A stretch of 22,482 nucleotides of DNA, taken from positions 1 through 22,482 of the forward strand of contig JAEDKI010000008.1 of assembly GCA_016295895.1 (NCBI GenBank), written 5' to 3'. Shown here piece by piece: positions 1 to 6,864 of this stretch. Position 1 is the first letter of the stretch, and every line of letters starts with the position of its first letter. This DNA is from Clostridiaceae bacterium. GTDB taxonomy: Bacteria > Bacillota > Clostridia > Oscillospirales > Acutalibacteraceae. Position numbers and translations under genes: made by a program. The notes under the pieces are model-generated. The model was given only the letters and a program-made list of their open reading frames with translations, did not search any database and was not told where the DNA came from.

Positions 1-280
1 GGCTCATTGCAGATATAATATATTTATCTGATTTTGCCTTTTAATCCGCCGTTTCAATTATCGGACATTTGCGGCTGCGAGCTGATGCTGATCATTGTAC
101 ATCGGGTATCGCCGCCTTTCCGTTATTCAATTATTCTCTTTGACCTGTGATTTTTGATCTATGGTCAAGAGGCGGAGCTTTCGGGGATTGGCTTTAATCG
201 GTTTTCTGAATTACTCAGCGGCTTTCTCGTTACCACCGTTATTTAAAAACCTTTTTTATTTTCCCTCAGTTCCTTTCCTC
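1..280 (-). ncRNA. Candidate structured leader or noncoding RNA
   Basis: The transcript expected from the promoter at 287-315 can form several stems. A hairpin pairs 163-170 with 137-145 (TCTTGACC with GGTCAAAGA, one bulged A). It is closed by CCGCC (175-171) pairing with GGCGG (116-112). The same GGCGGC segment (116-111) can instead pair with GCCGC at 75-71, a stem extended by GATG/CATC (103-100 with 87-84). The two closing stems exclude each other, as in a regulatory switch. I do not recognise an RNA class, and the 3' end lies outside the window. Pairings were found by eye, not by computed folding. Confidence 0.35.
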
Positions 281-286
281 GTCTAT

Positions 287-315
287 AATATACCATACGG
301 TTTGGCGTTTGTCAA
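287..315 (-). promoter_or_regulatory. Leftward sigma-A promoter
   Basis: Read on the minus strand, TTGACA (315-310) is followed by a 17-bp spacer and TATATT (292-287). This is a perfect -35 and a 5/6 match to the -10. Transcription would start near 280 and run leftward out of the window through at least 280 nt without a convincing gene. The promoted product is therefore either a noncoding RNA or a long leader for a gene beyond the left edge. Confidence 0.75.
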
Positions 316-374
316 TAGTTTTTTCTGAAAATGTTGATAATTTTTATTTAATTTGTACTTATATCGATTTCCTA

Positions 375-403
375 TTGACTAAAAGCGAACTTGGCGTTAA
401 AAT
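375..403 (+). promoter_or_regulatory. Sigma-A promoter for DUF1292 gene
   Basis: TTGACT (375-380), a 17-bp spacer and TAAAAT (398-403) match the vegetative consensus at 5/6 in each hexamer. The start codon follows at 439 with an AAAGGA ribosome binding site at 423-428. Confidence 0.75.
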
Positions 404-438
404 ATATACAGTTGATATAATGAAAGGAATTAAGCCAA

Positions 439-744
439 ATGGATAACCAGGAATATACTCCCGATATCGTCAGCATTGTTGACGAAGAAGGCAAAGAGCA
501 TATTTTCGAGGAGCTTGACAGAATCGAAACCGACACCGGCAAATATGTTGCCCTGCTTCCACTGCCCGAATCCCCCGATAAAATCACGGAGGGAGACGAT
601 GAGCTGATAATTCTCAGAGTTGAGGAAGAGAACGGAGAAGCTTACCTCTGCCCGATTGAAGATGACGACGAATTCAACGAAGTCGGCGCCGCTTTTGAAG
701 AAAGACTTTCCGAAATGTTTGAATTTGAAGACGAAGCGGAATAA
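439..744 (+). CDS. DUF1292 family protein (YrzB-like)
   Basis: This 101-residue, very acidic protein has the DUF1292 pattern: an N-terminal 'D-E-E-G-K-E-H-I-F-E' segment, a central '-Y-V-A-L-L-P-' strand, a second strand '-L-I-I-L-R-V-E-E-', and an acidic tail ending in a short helix. Members of this family are small cytoplasmic proteins of Firmicutes with no settled biochemical role, often encoded near ruvX/alaS in other genomes. Neither of those genes is visible here. The start at 439 has AAAGGA ten bases upstream and its own sigma-A promoter. No terminator is evident before the 6S RNA promoter. The family call is secure; the function is unknown. Confidence 0.88.
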   Translation: MDNQEYTPDIVSIVDEEGKEHIFEELDRIETDTGKYVALLPLPESPDKITEGDDELIILRVEEENGEAYLCPIEDDDEFNEVGAAFEERLSEMFEFEDEAE

Positions 745-772
745 AACGCCCGCCTTCATTTAATAATATTCT

Positions 773-781
773 TGTTATATT
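773..781 (+). promoter_or_regulatory. Extended -10 promoter of 6S RNA
   Basis: TG at 773-774, one base, then TATATT (776-781) forms an extended -10 element. The -35 region about 17 bp upstream is poor (CCTTCA). Transcription would start near 787, just before the 5' closing strand of the 6S RNA. Confidence 0.5.
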
Positions 782-786
782 GTTCA

Positions 787-985
787 ACACCCTGCCTTGT
801 GCGATTAACTTGCAGCCTATATGTAACCCAACACACATTTCAAGGGAGCCTTGCTCCGGTGGCGGATTGCAGACCTCCCGCCTTTTCGGCGGACGAAGGG
901 AGCGTGAAAGCATCGGGCGGCACCCACCTGCTTAAAGAGCAGGTTACAATCGGCTGCATACGGCTTGGCGGGGCTTATTTTTATT
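787..985 (+). ncRNA. ssrS: 6S RNA
   Basis: 6S RNA folds into a long hairpin with a central bubble that mimics an open promoter and binds the housekeeping RNA polymerase holoenzyme, chiefly in stationary phase. Here the ends pair as CCCTGCC (790-796) with GGCGGGG (967-973). The characteristic 3' half is present: GCGGCACCCACCT near 920-932, a short hairpin (ACCTGCTT/AGCAGGT), then TTACA. It resembles the same region of known 6S RNAs, and the length of roughly 190 nt is typical. A T-rich run (975-988) follows the closing stem and can act as the terminator. A 76-codon reading frame across it is a by-product. Exact ends are estimates; the class was recognised by eye rather than by a covariance search. 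Confidence 0.82.
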
Positions 986-1004
986 TTCCCGGAGGAAACT
1001 GAAG

Positions 1005-1676
1005 GTGCAAAAACTTTTTAACGCCGATTTGCTTGATATTTTGCCGACAGAGCGTGGCTTTGTTTATGCTTGCAGAGAAACGCTGCCTGAGGGCGAAGAA
1101 GCAATTGCTTTTTATAATTATAATCAGGAAATTGATATTTTTGAAAAAATCCCTGTTCTTTCATACATAAATTCAAAATTCGGTGAGAACGGAGCTGACC
1201 TTGCAAGGGCTCTCGGGGATTTTGTTACTTGCAGCATCGCAAATCTCACCAACAGCACAAAAGCAGTTTCATATGAAAACGGTGATTTTAAACTGCTTGG
1301 CAAGGCGGGAGAAATTATTTCCGAAACCAAGGTGGAATATCTCGGCAACCCTGCAAGCTCGCTTGCGGTTAACGGCGCAGACCTTTGGATGGTTGTTCCC
1401 GATTCAAACGCAATAATCAATTATTCGGTTAAGCACAACCGAATTGAATTCCGCATCGGAAGTGCAAAAGAAAAGGCTTTCTGCCACCCCGTCAACATTT
1501 CCGTCTATGAAAACAAGCTGTTTATCTGCAACGCTCATTCATATAAGATAAGAACAATCGGGCTTGAGAATTATGACATTTCCGATTACTGCATATTCAA
1601 CGAACCCGTTCTGAAATATTTCAGAGTCAAGGATATCGAATATGTTGTTATGCAATCGGGCGTTTTCAGCCTGTAA
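1005..1676 (+). CDS. Hypothetical protein, possible beta-propeller fragment
   Basis: I do not recognise this 223-residue protein. It starts with GTG at 1005, with GGAGG nine bases upstream (991-995), which makes the start convincing. There is no signal peptide or membrane segment, so it should be cytoplasmic. The C-terminal half alternates short hydrophobic strands with loops, for example 'HPVNISVYENKLFICNAH' near residue 162, in a way that resembles NHL/YncE-type propeller blades. This is a weak resemblance and the protein is too short for a full six-blade propeller. The gene begins about 20-30 nt after the 6S RNA, so it may be expressed by read-through from the 6S promoter. A strong intrinsic terminator follows. 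Confidence 0.7.
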   Translation: MQKLFNADLLDILPTERGFVYACRETLPEGEEAIAFYNYNQEIDIFEKIPVLSYINSKFGENGADLARALGDFVTCSIANLTNSTKAVSYENGDFKLLGKAGEIISETKVEYLGNPASSLAVNGADLWMVVPDSNAIINYSVKHNRIEFRIGSAKEKAFCHPVNISVYENKLFICNAHSYKIRTIGLENYDISDYCIFNEPVLKYFRVKDIEYVVMQSGVFSL

Positions 1677-1696
1677 AATTTAATAATAATAATTCG

Positions 1697-1738
1697 GCTT
1701 CGGGTTTGCAATGCAGGCTCGGAGCTTTATCTTTTTTT
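1697..1738 (+). terminator. Rho-independent terminator
   Basis: A 13-bp stem (1697-1709 with 1713-1725, some G-U pairs) closes a 3-nt loop and is followed by a T-rich tract (1726-1738). It ends the transcript of the gene at 1005-1676. Confidence 0.85.
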
Positions 1739-1831
1739 ATCCGTTCCGTAAGGAAAATGTAACTTTTCTTTAATTCCTTTGAAACCGCCCGGAATTACAA
1801 TTAACTACATTCCGATAAGGCGGTGTTAAAA

Positions 1832-2704
1832 ATGAAAAAATCCAAAAAAATAATAATATTTCTTCTGCTTGCGTTTATGATTTGTCAGGCGGCGCTTTTG
1901 CTGAATCCCGGCATCCGATTTACGGTCAAGAACCAATCGGTCATGCTGTTTAACAAGATAACCAAAAGTTCAGAAATGAAAGAAGTCAGCACGGTAAAAC
2001 CCGATTTCACAGAGGTTTTGCTGAAAGACCTGCTCCGTTCGGAAAAATGCGAATACAATCAGTCGCTGATGCTTATTAACAGCCATCATCCCCTGCCTGA
2101 TGGCTTTGAAGCGGAAATAACGCAGTTTGAGGATACCGACGCAATGATGAACGAGTGCGCCGTTGACAGCTTCTCGGCTATCAGAAAGAGGGTCACCGAA
2201 AAATTCGGAACAAAGCTGTTGATAATGAGCGCTTACAGAAGCAACGATGAACAGGCTGAAATATATAAACAAGACAGCGAGGGTGTTGCCGCTAAGGCGG
2301 GCGAGAGCGAGCACGAAACAGGGCTTGGAATTGATGTCTATGTTAAATATTACGCAGGAAATGGCTTTTTAAAATCCGAGGCGGGTCAGTATGTCAACAA
2401 ATACTGCGGCGATTTCGGCTTTATTATCAGATATCCTCTTTTGAAAGAGAAAGAGACGGGTTTCTCATATGAACCTTGGCATATCCGCTATGTCGGTCTT
2501 CCTCATTCACGGATCATCGCCGAAAAATCAGTCTCTCTTGAAGAATACATTGAAAGTCTTGAGCTTGACTGCGCTTATTCCTACGGAGACTATATTATCA
2601 CAAGACAGGACGGTGAAAAAGTCATTGCGCCGTCGGAATATGAGTCCGTCACGGTTTCACCCGATAATCTCGGCAATCTTATTTTTACATTTAAGATAAA
2701 ATAG
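1832..2704 (+). CDS. VanY-type D,D-carboxypeptidase (peptidase M15B)
   Basis: This 290-residue protein is expected to be a zinc D-alanyl-D-alanine carboxypeptidase that trims the terminal D-Ala of peptidoglycan stem peptides outside the cell. A lysine-rich start followed by a hydrophobic helix (about residues 7-24) looks like a signal anchor. The catalytic domain shows the family motifs in order: SAYRS (133-137), SEHETGLGID with zinc ligands H161 and D168 (159-168), and EPWH with catalytic E214 and ligand H217. About 70 residues follow the domain as a strand-rich tail. The ATG at 1832 was chosen over the GTG at 1823 because the AAGGCGG ribosome binding site (1817-1823) would overlap the GTG. 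No vancomycin-resistance genes are nearby, so a housekeeping wall-turnover role is more likely than resistance. Confidence 0.88.
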   Translation: MKKSKKIIIFLLLAFMICQAALLLNPGIRFTVKNQSVMLFNKITKSSEMKEVSTVKPDFTEVLLKDLLRSEKCEYNQSLMLINSHHPLPDGFEAEITQFEDTDAMMNECAVDSFSAIRKRVTEKFGTKLLIMSAYRSNDEQAEIYKQDSEGVAAKAGESEHETGLGIDVYVKYYAGNGFLKSEAGQYVNKYCGDFGFIIRYPLLKEKETGFSYEPWHIRYVGLPHSRIIAEKSVSLEEYIESLELDCAYSYGDYIITRQDGEKVIAPSEYESVTVSPDNLGNLIFTFKIK

Positions 2705-2741
2705 AAAAGTCTGCCGAATTTTGAGCGTTTTGTATTGATTT

Positions 2742-2772
2742 TTGATGATTTTTGTGATACTTTTATTATAAT
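2742..2772 (+). promoter_or_regulatory. Probable sigma-A promoter of M28 gene
   Basis: A perfect TATAAT (2767-2772) lies 25 bp before the start codon. The best -35 is TTGATG (2742-2747) with a 19-bp spacer, which is long, so the -35 assignment is uncertain. Confidence 0.5.
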
Positions 2773-2797
2773 ATTTCAGTTATCGGAGGAAAAATCA

Positions 2798-4057
2798 ATG
2801 AAAACAGCTCTCGAATACAGCAGTAAGTTTGATATCAAGAAGCTCTCCCGCTTCTCGATGAAAATCATAACGAGAATCTGCAACGAAATCGGCCCCAGAC
2901 GCCCCGGCTCACCCGAGGAATTAAAAGCTCAGCAGCTCATGGCAAATGAGCTGAAAAAATCCTGCGACAGCGTTGAAATCGAAGAATTCAAGGTTCACCG
3001 CCAGGCATTCATGGGCTTCATTCCGTTCACGGTTGCCTGCGCAATCGCAAGCGTCTTTACATATGCGTTCGCAAATCCCGTTATTTCTCTTATCCTTGTT
3101 GTTCTCGGCTTTATCCCTCTTATTCTTGAATTTCTCATGTATAAGCAGTTCATTGATCCCCTCTTTATTGCTCATCCGAGCCACAATGTTATTGCCAAAA
3201 GGGCTCCCAAGGGCGAGACGAAAAAAAGAATAATCATTGTCGGCCATTCCGACAGCCAATATGAATGGACTCTTAACTATCTTCTCGGCGGAGTCGGCAT
3301 GAAATGCGTGCTTATTCCCGCTGTTGTCGGACTTGTGGCTGACCTTATTGTTGCCGTTCTCGGCATTATCTTTGCAGGAACAAAAGGTGCTCTCGGTGCA
3401 GGCGAGCCTCATTGGCTCATGGTTCTCGGCTTTGTTGTCGGCTGCGTCTTCATTCCGTTCCAGCTTGCGTTCCTGTTTTTCCAGAGCCATTACAAGAGCG
3501 TTCCCGGCGCTTCGGATAACCTTTCCGGCTGTCTTGTTGGCATGAGCGTTGCAAAGGCAATGGAGGAAACCGACACGAGATTTGAAAACACAGAGCTTGT
3601 AGTTATCTGCTCCGGTTCTGAGGAAGCGGGCCTCAGGGGCGCAAAGGCTTATGTCAAGGCTCACGAAAGCGAGCTTAAAGAAATTGAAACCTGCGTTGTT
3701 GCCTGCGATACCTTCCGTGACCTTGAAACTATGGCTGTTTATGACAGAGACCTCAGCGGAACGGTCAAGCACCATTGGGGAGCAAAGCACCTCGTTCAGG
3801 ACGCCGGCAAAAACTGCGGCTATGACCTTCACTTTGAATCGATTTACATCGGTGGTTCCGACGCTGCGGCATTCACTCAGAGAGGAATTCCCGCAACGGG
3901 CTTTGCCGCTATGGATCCCACTCCTCCCCGCTATTATCACACAAGGCTCGACAATGTTGAAAACCTGCGTGAAGACGCAATTGCCGCAGGCATTGAAATT
4001 ATGATTGAAGCCGTTTGCATGTATGACAAAGACGGCATGCCTGTTGAAAGCAAATAA
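2798..4057 (+). CDS. Membrane M28 family aminopeptidase-like protein
   Basis: M28 peptidases are di-zinc exopeptidases. This 419-residue protein keeps the full set of expected metal and catalytic residues: H150 and D152 in 'GHSDS', D240 in 'GASDN', the E275-E276 pair in 'GSEEAG', D304 in 'ACDTF', and H381 in 'YYHTRLDN'. Two membrane helices precede the domain (about residues 71-115). Two or three more hydrophobic segments (about 163-195 and 206-228) lie inside it, between the HxD motif and D240, where most M28 enzymes have only a short loop. The ATG at 2798 has GGAGG eight bases upstream; a longer reading frame from 2735 lacks a ribosome binding site. Substrate is unknown. It appears monocistronic, with its own promoter and terminator. 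Confidence 0.87.
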   Translation: MKTALEYSSKFDIKKLSRFSMKIITRICNEIGPRRPGSPEELKAQQLMANELKKSCDSVEIEEFKVHRQAFMGFIPFTVACAIASVFTYAFANPVISLILVVLGFIPLILEFLMYKQFIDPLFIAHPSHNVIAKRAPKGETKKRIIIVGHSDSQYEWTLNYLLGGVGMKCVLIPAVVGLVADLIVAVLGIIFAGTKGALGAGEPHWLMVLGFVVGCVFIPFQLAFLFFQSHYKSVPGASDNLSGCLVGMSVAKAMEETDTRFENTELVVICSGSEEAGLRGAKAYVKAHESELKEIETCVVACDTFRDLETMAVYDRDLSGTVKHHWGAKHLVQDAGKNCGYDLHFESIYIGGSDAAAFTQRGIPATGFAAMDPTPPRYYHTRLDNVENLREDAIAAGIEIMIEAVCMYDKDGMPVESK

Positions 4058-4070
4058 AATCAAAAATCAT

Positions 4071-4108
4071 CGCCGTGAGCTGCCGAAAGCTTCTCACGGC
4101 GGTTTTTT
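4071..4108 (+). terminator. Rho-independent terminator
   Basis: A perfect 9-bp stem, CGCCGTGAG (4071-4079) with CTCACGGCG (4093-4101), is followed by six Ts (4103-4108). It ends the M28 gene transcript. Confidence 0.88.
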
Positions 4109-4112
4109 ATGC

Positions 4113-4151
4113 AAAAAACGGACTGCAAGCCTTTCGGCATGCAGCCCGTTT
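4113..4151 (-). terminator. Rho-independent terminator
   Basis: On the minus strand a GC-rich hairpin (4119-4149, with small mismatches) is followed by six Ts (4118-4113). It ends the leftward epimerase transcript and sits back to back with the rightward terminator at 4071-4108. Confidence 0.83.
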
Positions 4152-4164
4152 ATGTTAAATCGGA

Positions 4165-5706
4165 TTATTTGCTGTACTCTTTGAAATCCTTGTAGATTTC
4201 CTCGGTGTAAACATTGTTTTCGGTCTTGTCGTGGAGAGGATACCAAACCTGAGCGAAGAAGGGATTGACCTTTGCTTCCTCGTCGTATGCCCAGCGGAAT
4301 TTCTTCTGCTCGCACTTTTCAAGAGATGAGGGAAGCTCTTCGGGGCACCAATGACCGCCACGGAGAACAAGGTTCGGGGACATCATAAACTCATGGCCGT
4401 GAGCGCACTTCCACTTAACGGGAGTATACATATCCTTGATCTCGTCAGCAAGGCATTCGCCGCCTCTGAATGCAGCTGCCTTCTGAAGATCCTCAAGAGT
4501 GAGAGAATCGAAATCCTTGGTCTCGTCATAGCCGTGGTCAAGGATACGAACCTTGGTCGGATCGTCCTCGGGGCGATAAATCTTAACCTTCTTCCAATCG
4601 CTGCCGATTGCATTCCATTTATCCATTGAGCCGTAATAAGCGTTGATTCTGGGAGCAACCTTATTTTCTCTCCACCAAAGAGTGCCGTAAACGGGAGTCT
4701 GGGCAATCTTCTTCATGAAGGGCTTAACCGCAAATGAGAACGGCTTTGCAAGGAAAGCAAGTTTATAATAGAACTCAACATTCTTCATCATGCTCTTGAA
4801 GTATTCCTTGATGGGAACATTGGCTCTGAAGTGGCAGTATTTTTCAAGCTCGTCTGAGTCGAGATACCACTGACCGTGGAAGTTGCGAAGCGTGAACCAA
4901 TCGGGGTTAAACAGCTTCTTGGGGTCGCCGAGACCGAGAGTGCCGAGAAGCAGCTCTTCAAATTCCATGTTGGTGATTCTGTACTGAGCGCCTGAACCGA
5001 TGTTATAGAATCTTCTCCAGAACTCCTCGGGGATATCGTCGCCGCAGACATTGACAAGAAGTCTGCCCGAATCCTCAACGGTTGCCCACTCAAGAACGCC
5101 GTTGATGGGAACATGATACATGATGGGCTCCATGTTCTTGAGAATGTCGGCATAGAGAATGCCGGACTGACGGAGCGAAACCCAATGCTTGAGACCTGAC
5201 TCGGCAAATACAGACTCAGCGATAACCTTACTTGTTGCGTAATGGTCATAAACGCTGATCTTGATGGGGTCGCCGGTGCGTGCCCAATGGATGGGATCGT
5301 CTCTCTCGCCTGTCTCTGCAACCGTTCCGATATAAACAACCTTAACTGCATCGGGATCGGGCTGAGCCTTAACGGCGTTAACGATGTTCTGAGCTGCAAG
5401 AACATTGGTCTTGATTGTGTTGATGGGATAATAATCTGCCGCAGGAGAAACCATACCGCCGACATGAAGAACATAATCCGAACCCTTAACGCACTCAAGA
5501 ACGCTGTCATACTTCTTGAGGTCGCCCCAAACGATTTTAACCGAGGGGTCGTTCATATATGCGGCGAATTTCTTTCTGTTCTTTTCGCTGTCACGAAGAA
5601 GAACGACAATGTTGAACTGATTTTTCTTTGCATAGAGCTGTTTGAAGCCTTCCCAACCCATGTTGCCCGAAGCGCCGGTCAAAAAGACTGTCTTTTTCTG
5701 TGCCAT
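4165..5706 (-). CDS. Extended SDR NAD-dependent epimerase/dehydratase with C-terminal extension
   Basis: The first 330 or so residues form a Rossmann-fold extended short-chain dehydrogenase/reductase, the group that includes NAD-dependent sugar epimerases. The cofactor loop is TGASGNMG (10-17), an Asp follows strand 3 (WGDL, D62), and the catalytic pair is Y156/K160 in YATSK. At 513 residues it is about 170 longer than a usual sugar epimerase. The tail contains 'KCAHGHEF' (433-440) and 'GHWCPEE' (451-457), a pattern like a zinc ribbon that has lost one cysteine. The substrate cannot be read from the sequence. The start has TCCTCC-complement GGAGGA (5719-5714) and its own promoter. It lies downstream of the DapA-like aldolase gene, on the same strand, suggesting a shared sugar-catabolic role (inference). 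Confidence 0.85.
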   Translation of the reverse strand: MAQKKTVFLTGASGNMGWEGFKQLYAKKNQFNIVVLLRDSEKNRKKFAAYMNDPSVKIVWGDLKKYDSVLECVKGSDYVLHVGGMVSPAADYYPINTIKTNVLAAQNIVNAVKAQPDPDAVKVVYIGTVAETGERDDPIHWARTGDPIKISVYDHYATSKVIAESVFAESGLKHWVSLRQSGILYADILKNMEPIMYHVPINGVLEWATVEDSGRLLVNVCGDDIPEEFWRRFYNIGSGAQYRITNMEFEELLLGTLGLGDPKKLFNPDWFTLRNFHGQWYLDSDELEKYCHFRANVPIKEYFKSMMKNVEFYYKLAFLAKPFSFAVKPFMKKIAQTPVYGTLWWRENKVAPRINAYYGSMDKWNAIGSDWKKVKIYRPEDDPTKVRILDHGYDETKDFDSLTLEDLQKAAAFRGGECLADEIKDMYTPVKWKCAHGHEFMMSPNLVLRGGHWCPEELPSSLEKCEQKKFRWAYDEEAKVNPFFAQVWYPLHDKTENNVYTEEIYKDFKEYSK

Positions 5707-5753
5707 GTGTGATTCCTCCGTTATTCTATAATTTGCTTAACGCTATCTTAAAT

Positions 5754-5782
5754 ATTTTAACATACAAGTTAAAATAAATCAA
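5754..5782 (-). promoter_or_regulatory. Sigma-A promoter of epimerase gene
   Basis: On the minus strand, TTGATT (5782-5777), a 17-bp spacer and TAAAAT (5759-5754) with an upstream TGN extension. The start codon follows 47 bp downstream with a GGAGGA ribosome binding site at 5719-5714. Confidence 0.75.
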
Positions 5783-5859
5783 CAATTTTTTGGGAATTGT
5801 TTATTTATTTTACAAAAAAATTTGGTTTGCAGGAGCTATGTTTTAAATTGTAATTATTT

Positions 5860-6780
5860 TCAAACACCAAGTGCGGCTTTTATGATATTTTCAACCGTAA
5901 CCATCTGTTCGATTTCTTTTTTATTGCTTTCCGTGAATTTTGAAGCATCCTTAACACGGCAGTTATAACCGATGTCAACGCCGCAGAGTCCGAGATGATA
6001 TTTTGCGTTAACGGGATACATCTGGCATTCGGCAAGAGAAGCAAAGCCGAGGAATGCCTGAACCTTTTCAGCCTTTTCGGGTTCGCTTTTATAATTTTTG
6101 CAAAGCCATGAATAAATTTCGGGATGGAAGTTTGCCATAACGCCCGAGAAACCTGCACAGCCCGCTCTGAGCGATTCAAGCAAAGTTGCGGAATTGGCGT
6201 TATAAATCTTAAGGCCGAGGCCCTCAACCGCTTTGAGCTTTGCCCTGATTTCATCAATATGACAGCAGGTATCCTTTAAGAATCTGAGTCTGCCGTCAAG
6301 GGCGCACTGTCTGAGAGTTTCGGGCGTCATAAGACGCTTGTAGGGATAAGGACATTCATATATTCCGAGGCCGATTTCGGGAATTGAAGAAACAGCTTTT
6401 TCGTAATTTCCGAGAAAAACGGAATCATCCTCATCCTGCTTTGCAAAACGGTTGGCAATGAAAACATATGCGTCAATGCCCTGCTCAATAAATGCGTTGG
6501 CTTCGTATATCTGCCTGTCAAGGTCGTCGGCGGTATGACCCGAAGCAACAACGCTCATATCGGCGGGCTTATTCTTCATGATGAATTTCAGCAGTTCAAG
6601 CCTTTCCTCAAACGATAAGAAGAAAATCTCGCTCGACTGGCAGATTGCAAAAATGCCGTCAACTCCGTTTTCGGAATACCATTCAAGAATTTTCAGCACT
6701 CCGTTATAATCAACCTTATTGTCATCTGTAAAAGGCGTTACCATGGTCGGATATACGCCGTCGGGTATGTTATTAATCAT
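5860..6780 (-). CDS. Dihydrodipicolinate synthase/N-acetylneuraminate lyase family aldolase
   Basis: This 306-residue cytoplasmic protein belongs to the class I aldolase family that forms a Schiff base between a lysine and pyruvate or a related keto acid. The lysine is K169 in 'RFLKD', the activating tyrosine is Y141 in 'YECPYPYK', and the family's 'TT-E' phosphate/carboxylate loop appears here as 'CQSSE' (47-51). The variant Y-E-C-P and S-S-E motifs set it apart from true DapA, so lysine synthesis is unlikely; a role in sugar-acid or sialic-acid breakdown is more plausible but unproven. The ATG at 6780 was chosen because AGGAG lies ten bases before it (6794-6790); a longer frame from 6831 crosses a hairpin. 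No promoter of its own is evident. Confidence 0.85.
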   Translation of the reverse strand: MINNIPDGVYPTMVTPFTDDNKVDYNGVLKILEWYSENGVDGIFAICQSSEIFFLSFEERLELLKFIMKNKPADMSVVASGHTADDLDRQIYEANAFIEQGIDAYVFIANRFAKQDEDDSVFLGNYEKAVSSIPEIGLGIYECPYPYKRLMTPETLRQCALDGRLRFLKDTCCHIDEIRAKLKAVEGLGLKIYNANSATLLESLRAGCAGFSGVMANFHPEIYSWLCKNYKSEPEKAEKVQAFLGFASLAECQMYPVNAKYHLGLCGVDIGYNCRVKDASKFTESNKKEIEQMVTVENIIKAALGV

Positions 6781-6795
6781 AGAAATCCGCTCCTG

Positions 6796-6829
6796 AAAAA
6801 ATAAAATATGCGGCAGCTGAAGCCACCGC
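6796..6829 (-). terminator. Terminator after sigF
   Basis: On the minus strand, GCGGTGGC (6829-6822), a TTCA loop and GCTGCCGC (6817-6810) form an 8-bp stem followed by a T-rich run down to 6796. It lies directly before the ribosome binding site of the aldolase gene, so it either ends the spoIIA operon or acts as an attenuator for the aldolase. Confidence 0.7.
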
Positions 6830-6864
6830 AATAAGTTTAAACTTTCATATGAACTTTGTCAATG

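Larger units (their letters stand above)
1..438. other. Noncoding stretch with outward promoters
   Basis: No open reading frame with a plausible start and ribosome binding site was found on either strand. What is visible is a leftward sigma-A promoter (287-315), a fold-rich segment downstream of it on the minus strand (about 1-280), and a rightward promoter for the next gene (375-403). The imperfect hairpin at the left edge (about 10-30, CAGATA pairing with TATCTG) is followed on the plus strand by a T-rich stretch. It could be a weak end of a rightward transcript from outside the window. Confidence 0.6.

Noticed and set aside
228..240. T-box-like GGTGGTAACG on the minus strand
   Set aside because: It would lie about 45 nt after the predicted transcription start, with no room for stem I, and no terminator follows.
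772..1002. 76-codon reading frame on the plus strand
   Set aside because: It lies across the 6S RNA, has no ribosome binding site, and its end coincides with the start of the next gene.
1779..1807. Sigma-A promoter for the VanY-type gene
   Set aside because: TTGAAA is acceptable but the -10 at 17 bp is TAACTA; TACAAT nearby is at the wrong spacing. Too weak to annotate.
1832..2704. Vancomycin-resistance role for the VanY-like protein
   Set aside because: No vanRS/HAX-type genes nearby; chromosomal M15B enzymes are common in clostridia.
2735..2797. Longer start for the M28 protein
   Set aside because: It would run across the TATAAT promoter and lacks a ribosome binding site; the ATG at 2798 has GGAGG at the right distance.
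2921..4063. 380-codon reading frame antisense to the M28 gene
   Set aside because: Shadow of a real gene: composition is repetitive and alanine/asparagine-rich, no family motif or ribosome binding site, while the plus strand keeps all catalytic motifs.
5242..5712. 156-codon plus-strand frame opposite the epimerase start
   Set aside because: Antisense shadow; the minus strand carries the SDR motifs and proper start signals.
5860..6780. Assignment of the aldolase as DapA of lysine synthesis
   Set aside because: Key loops differ (SSE, YECP) and neighbours are not lysine or sporulation dipicolinate genes; kept at family level.
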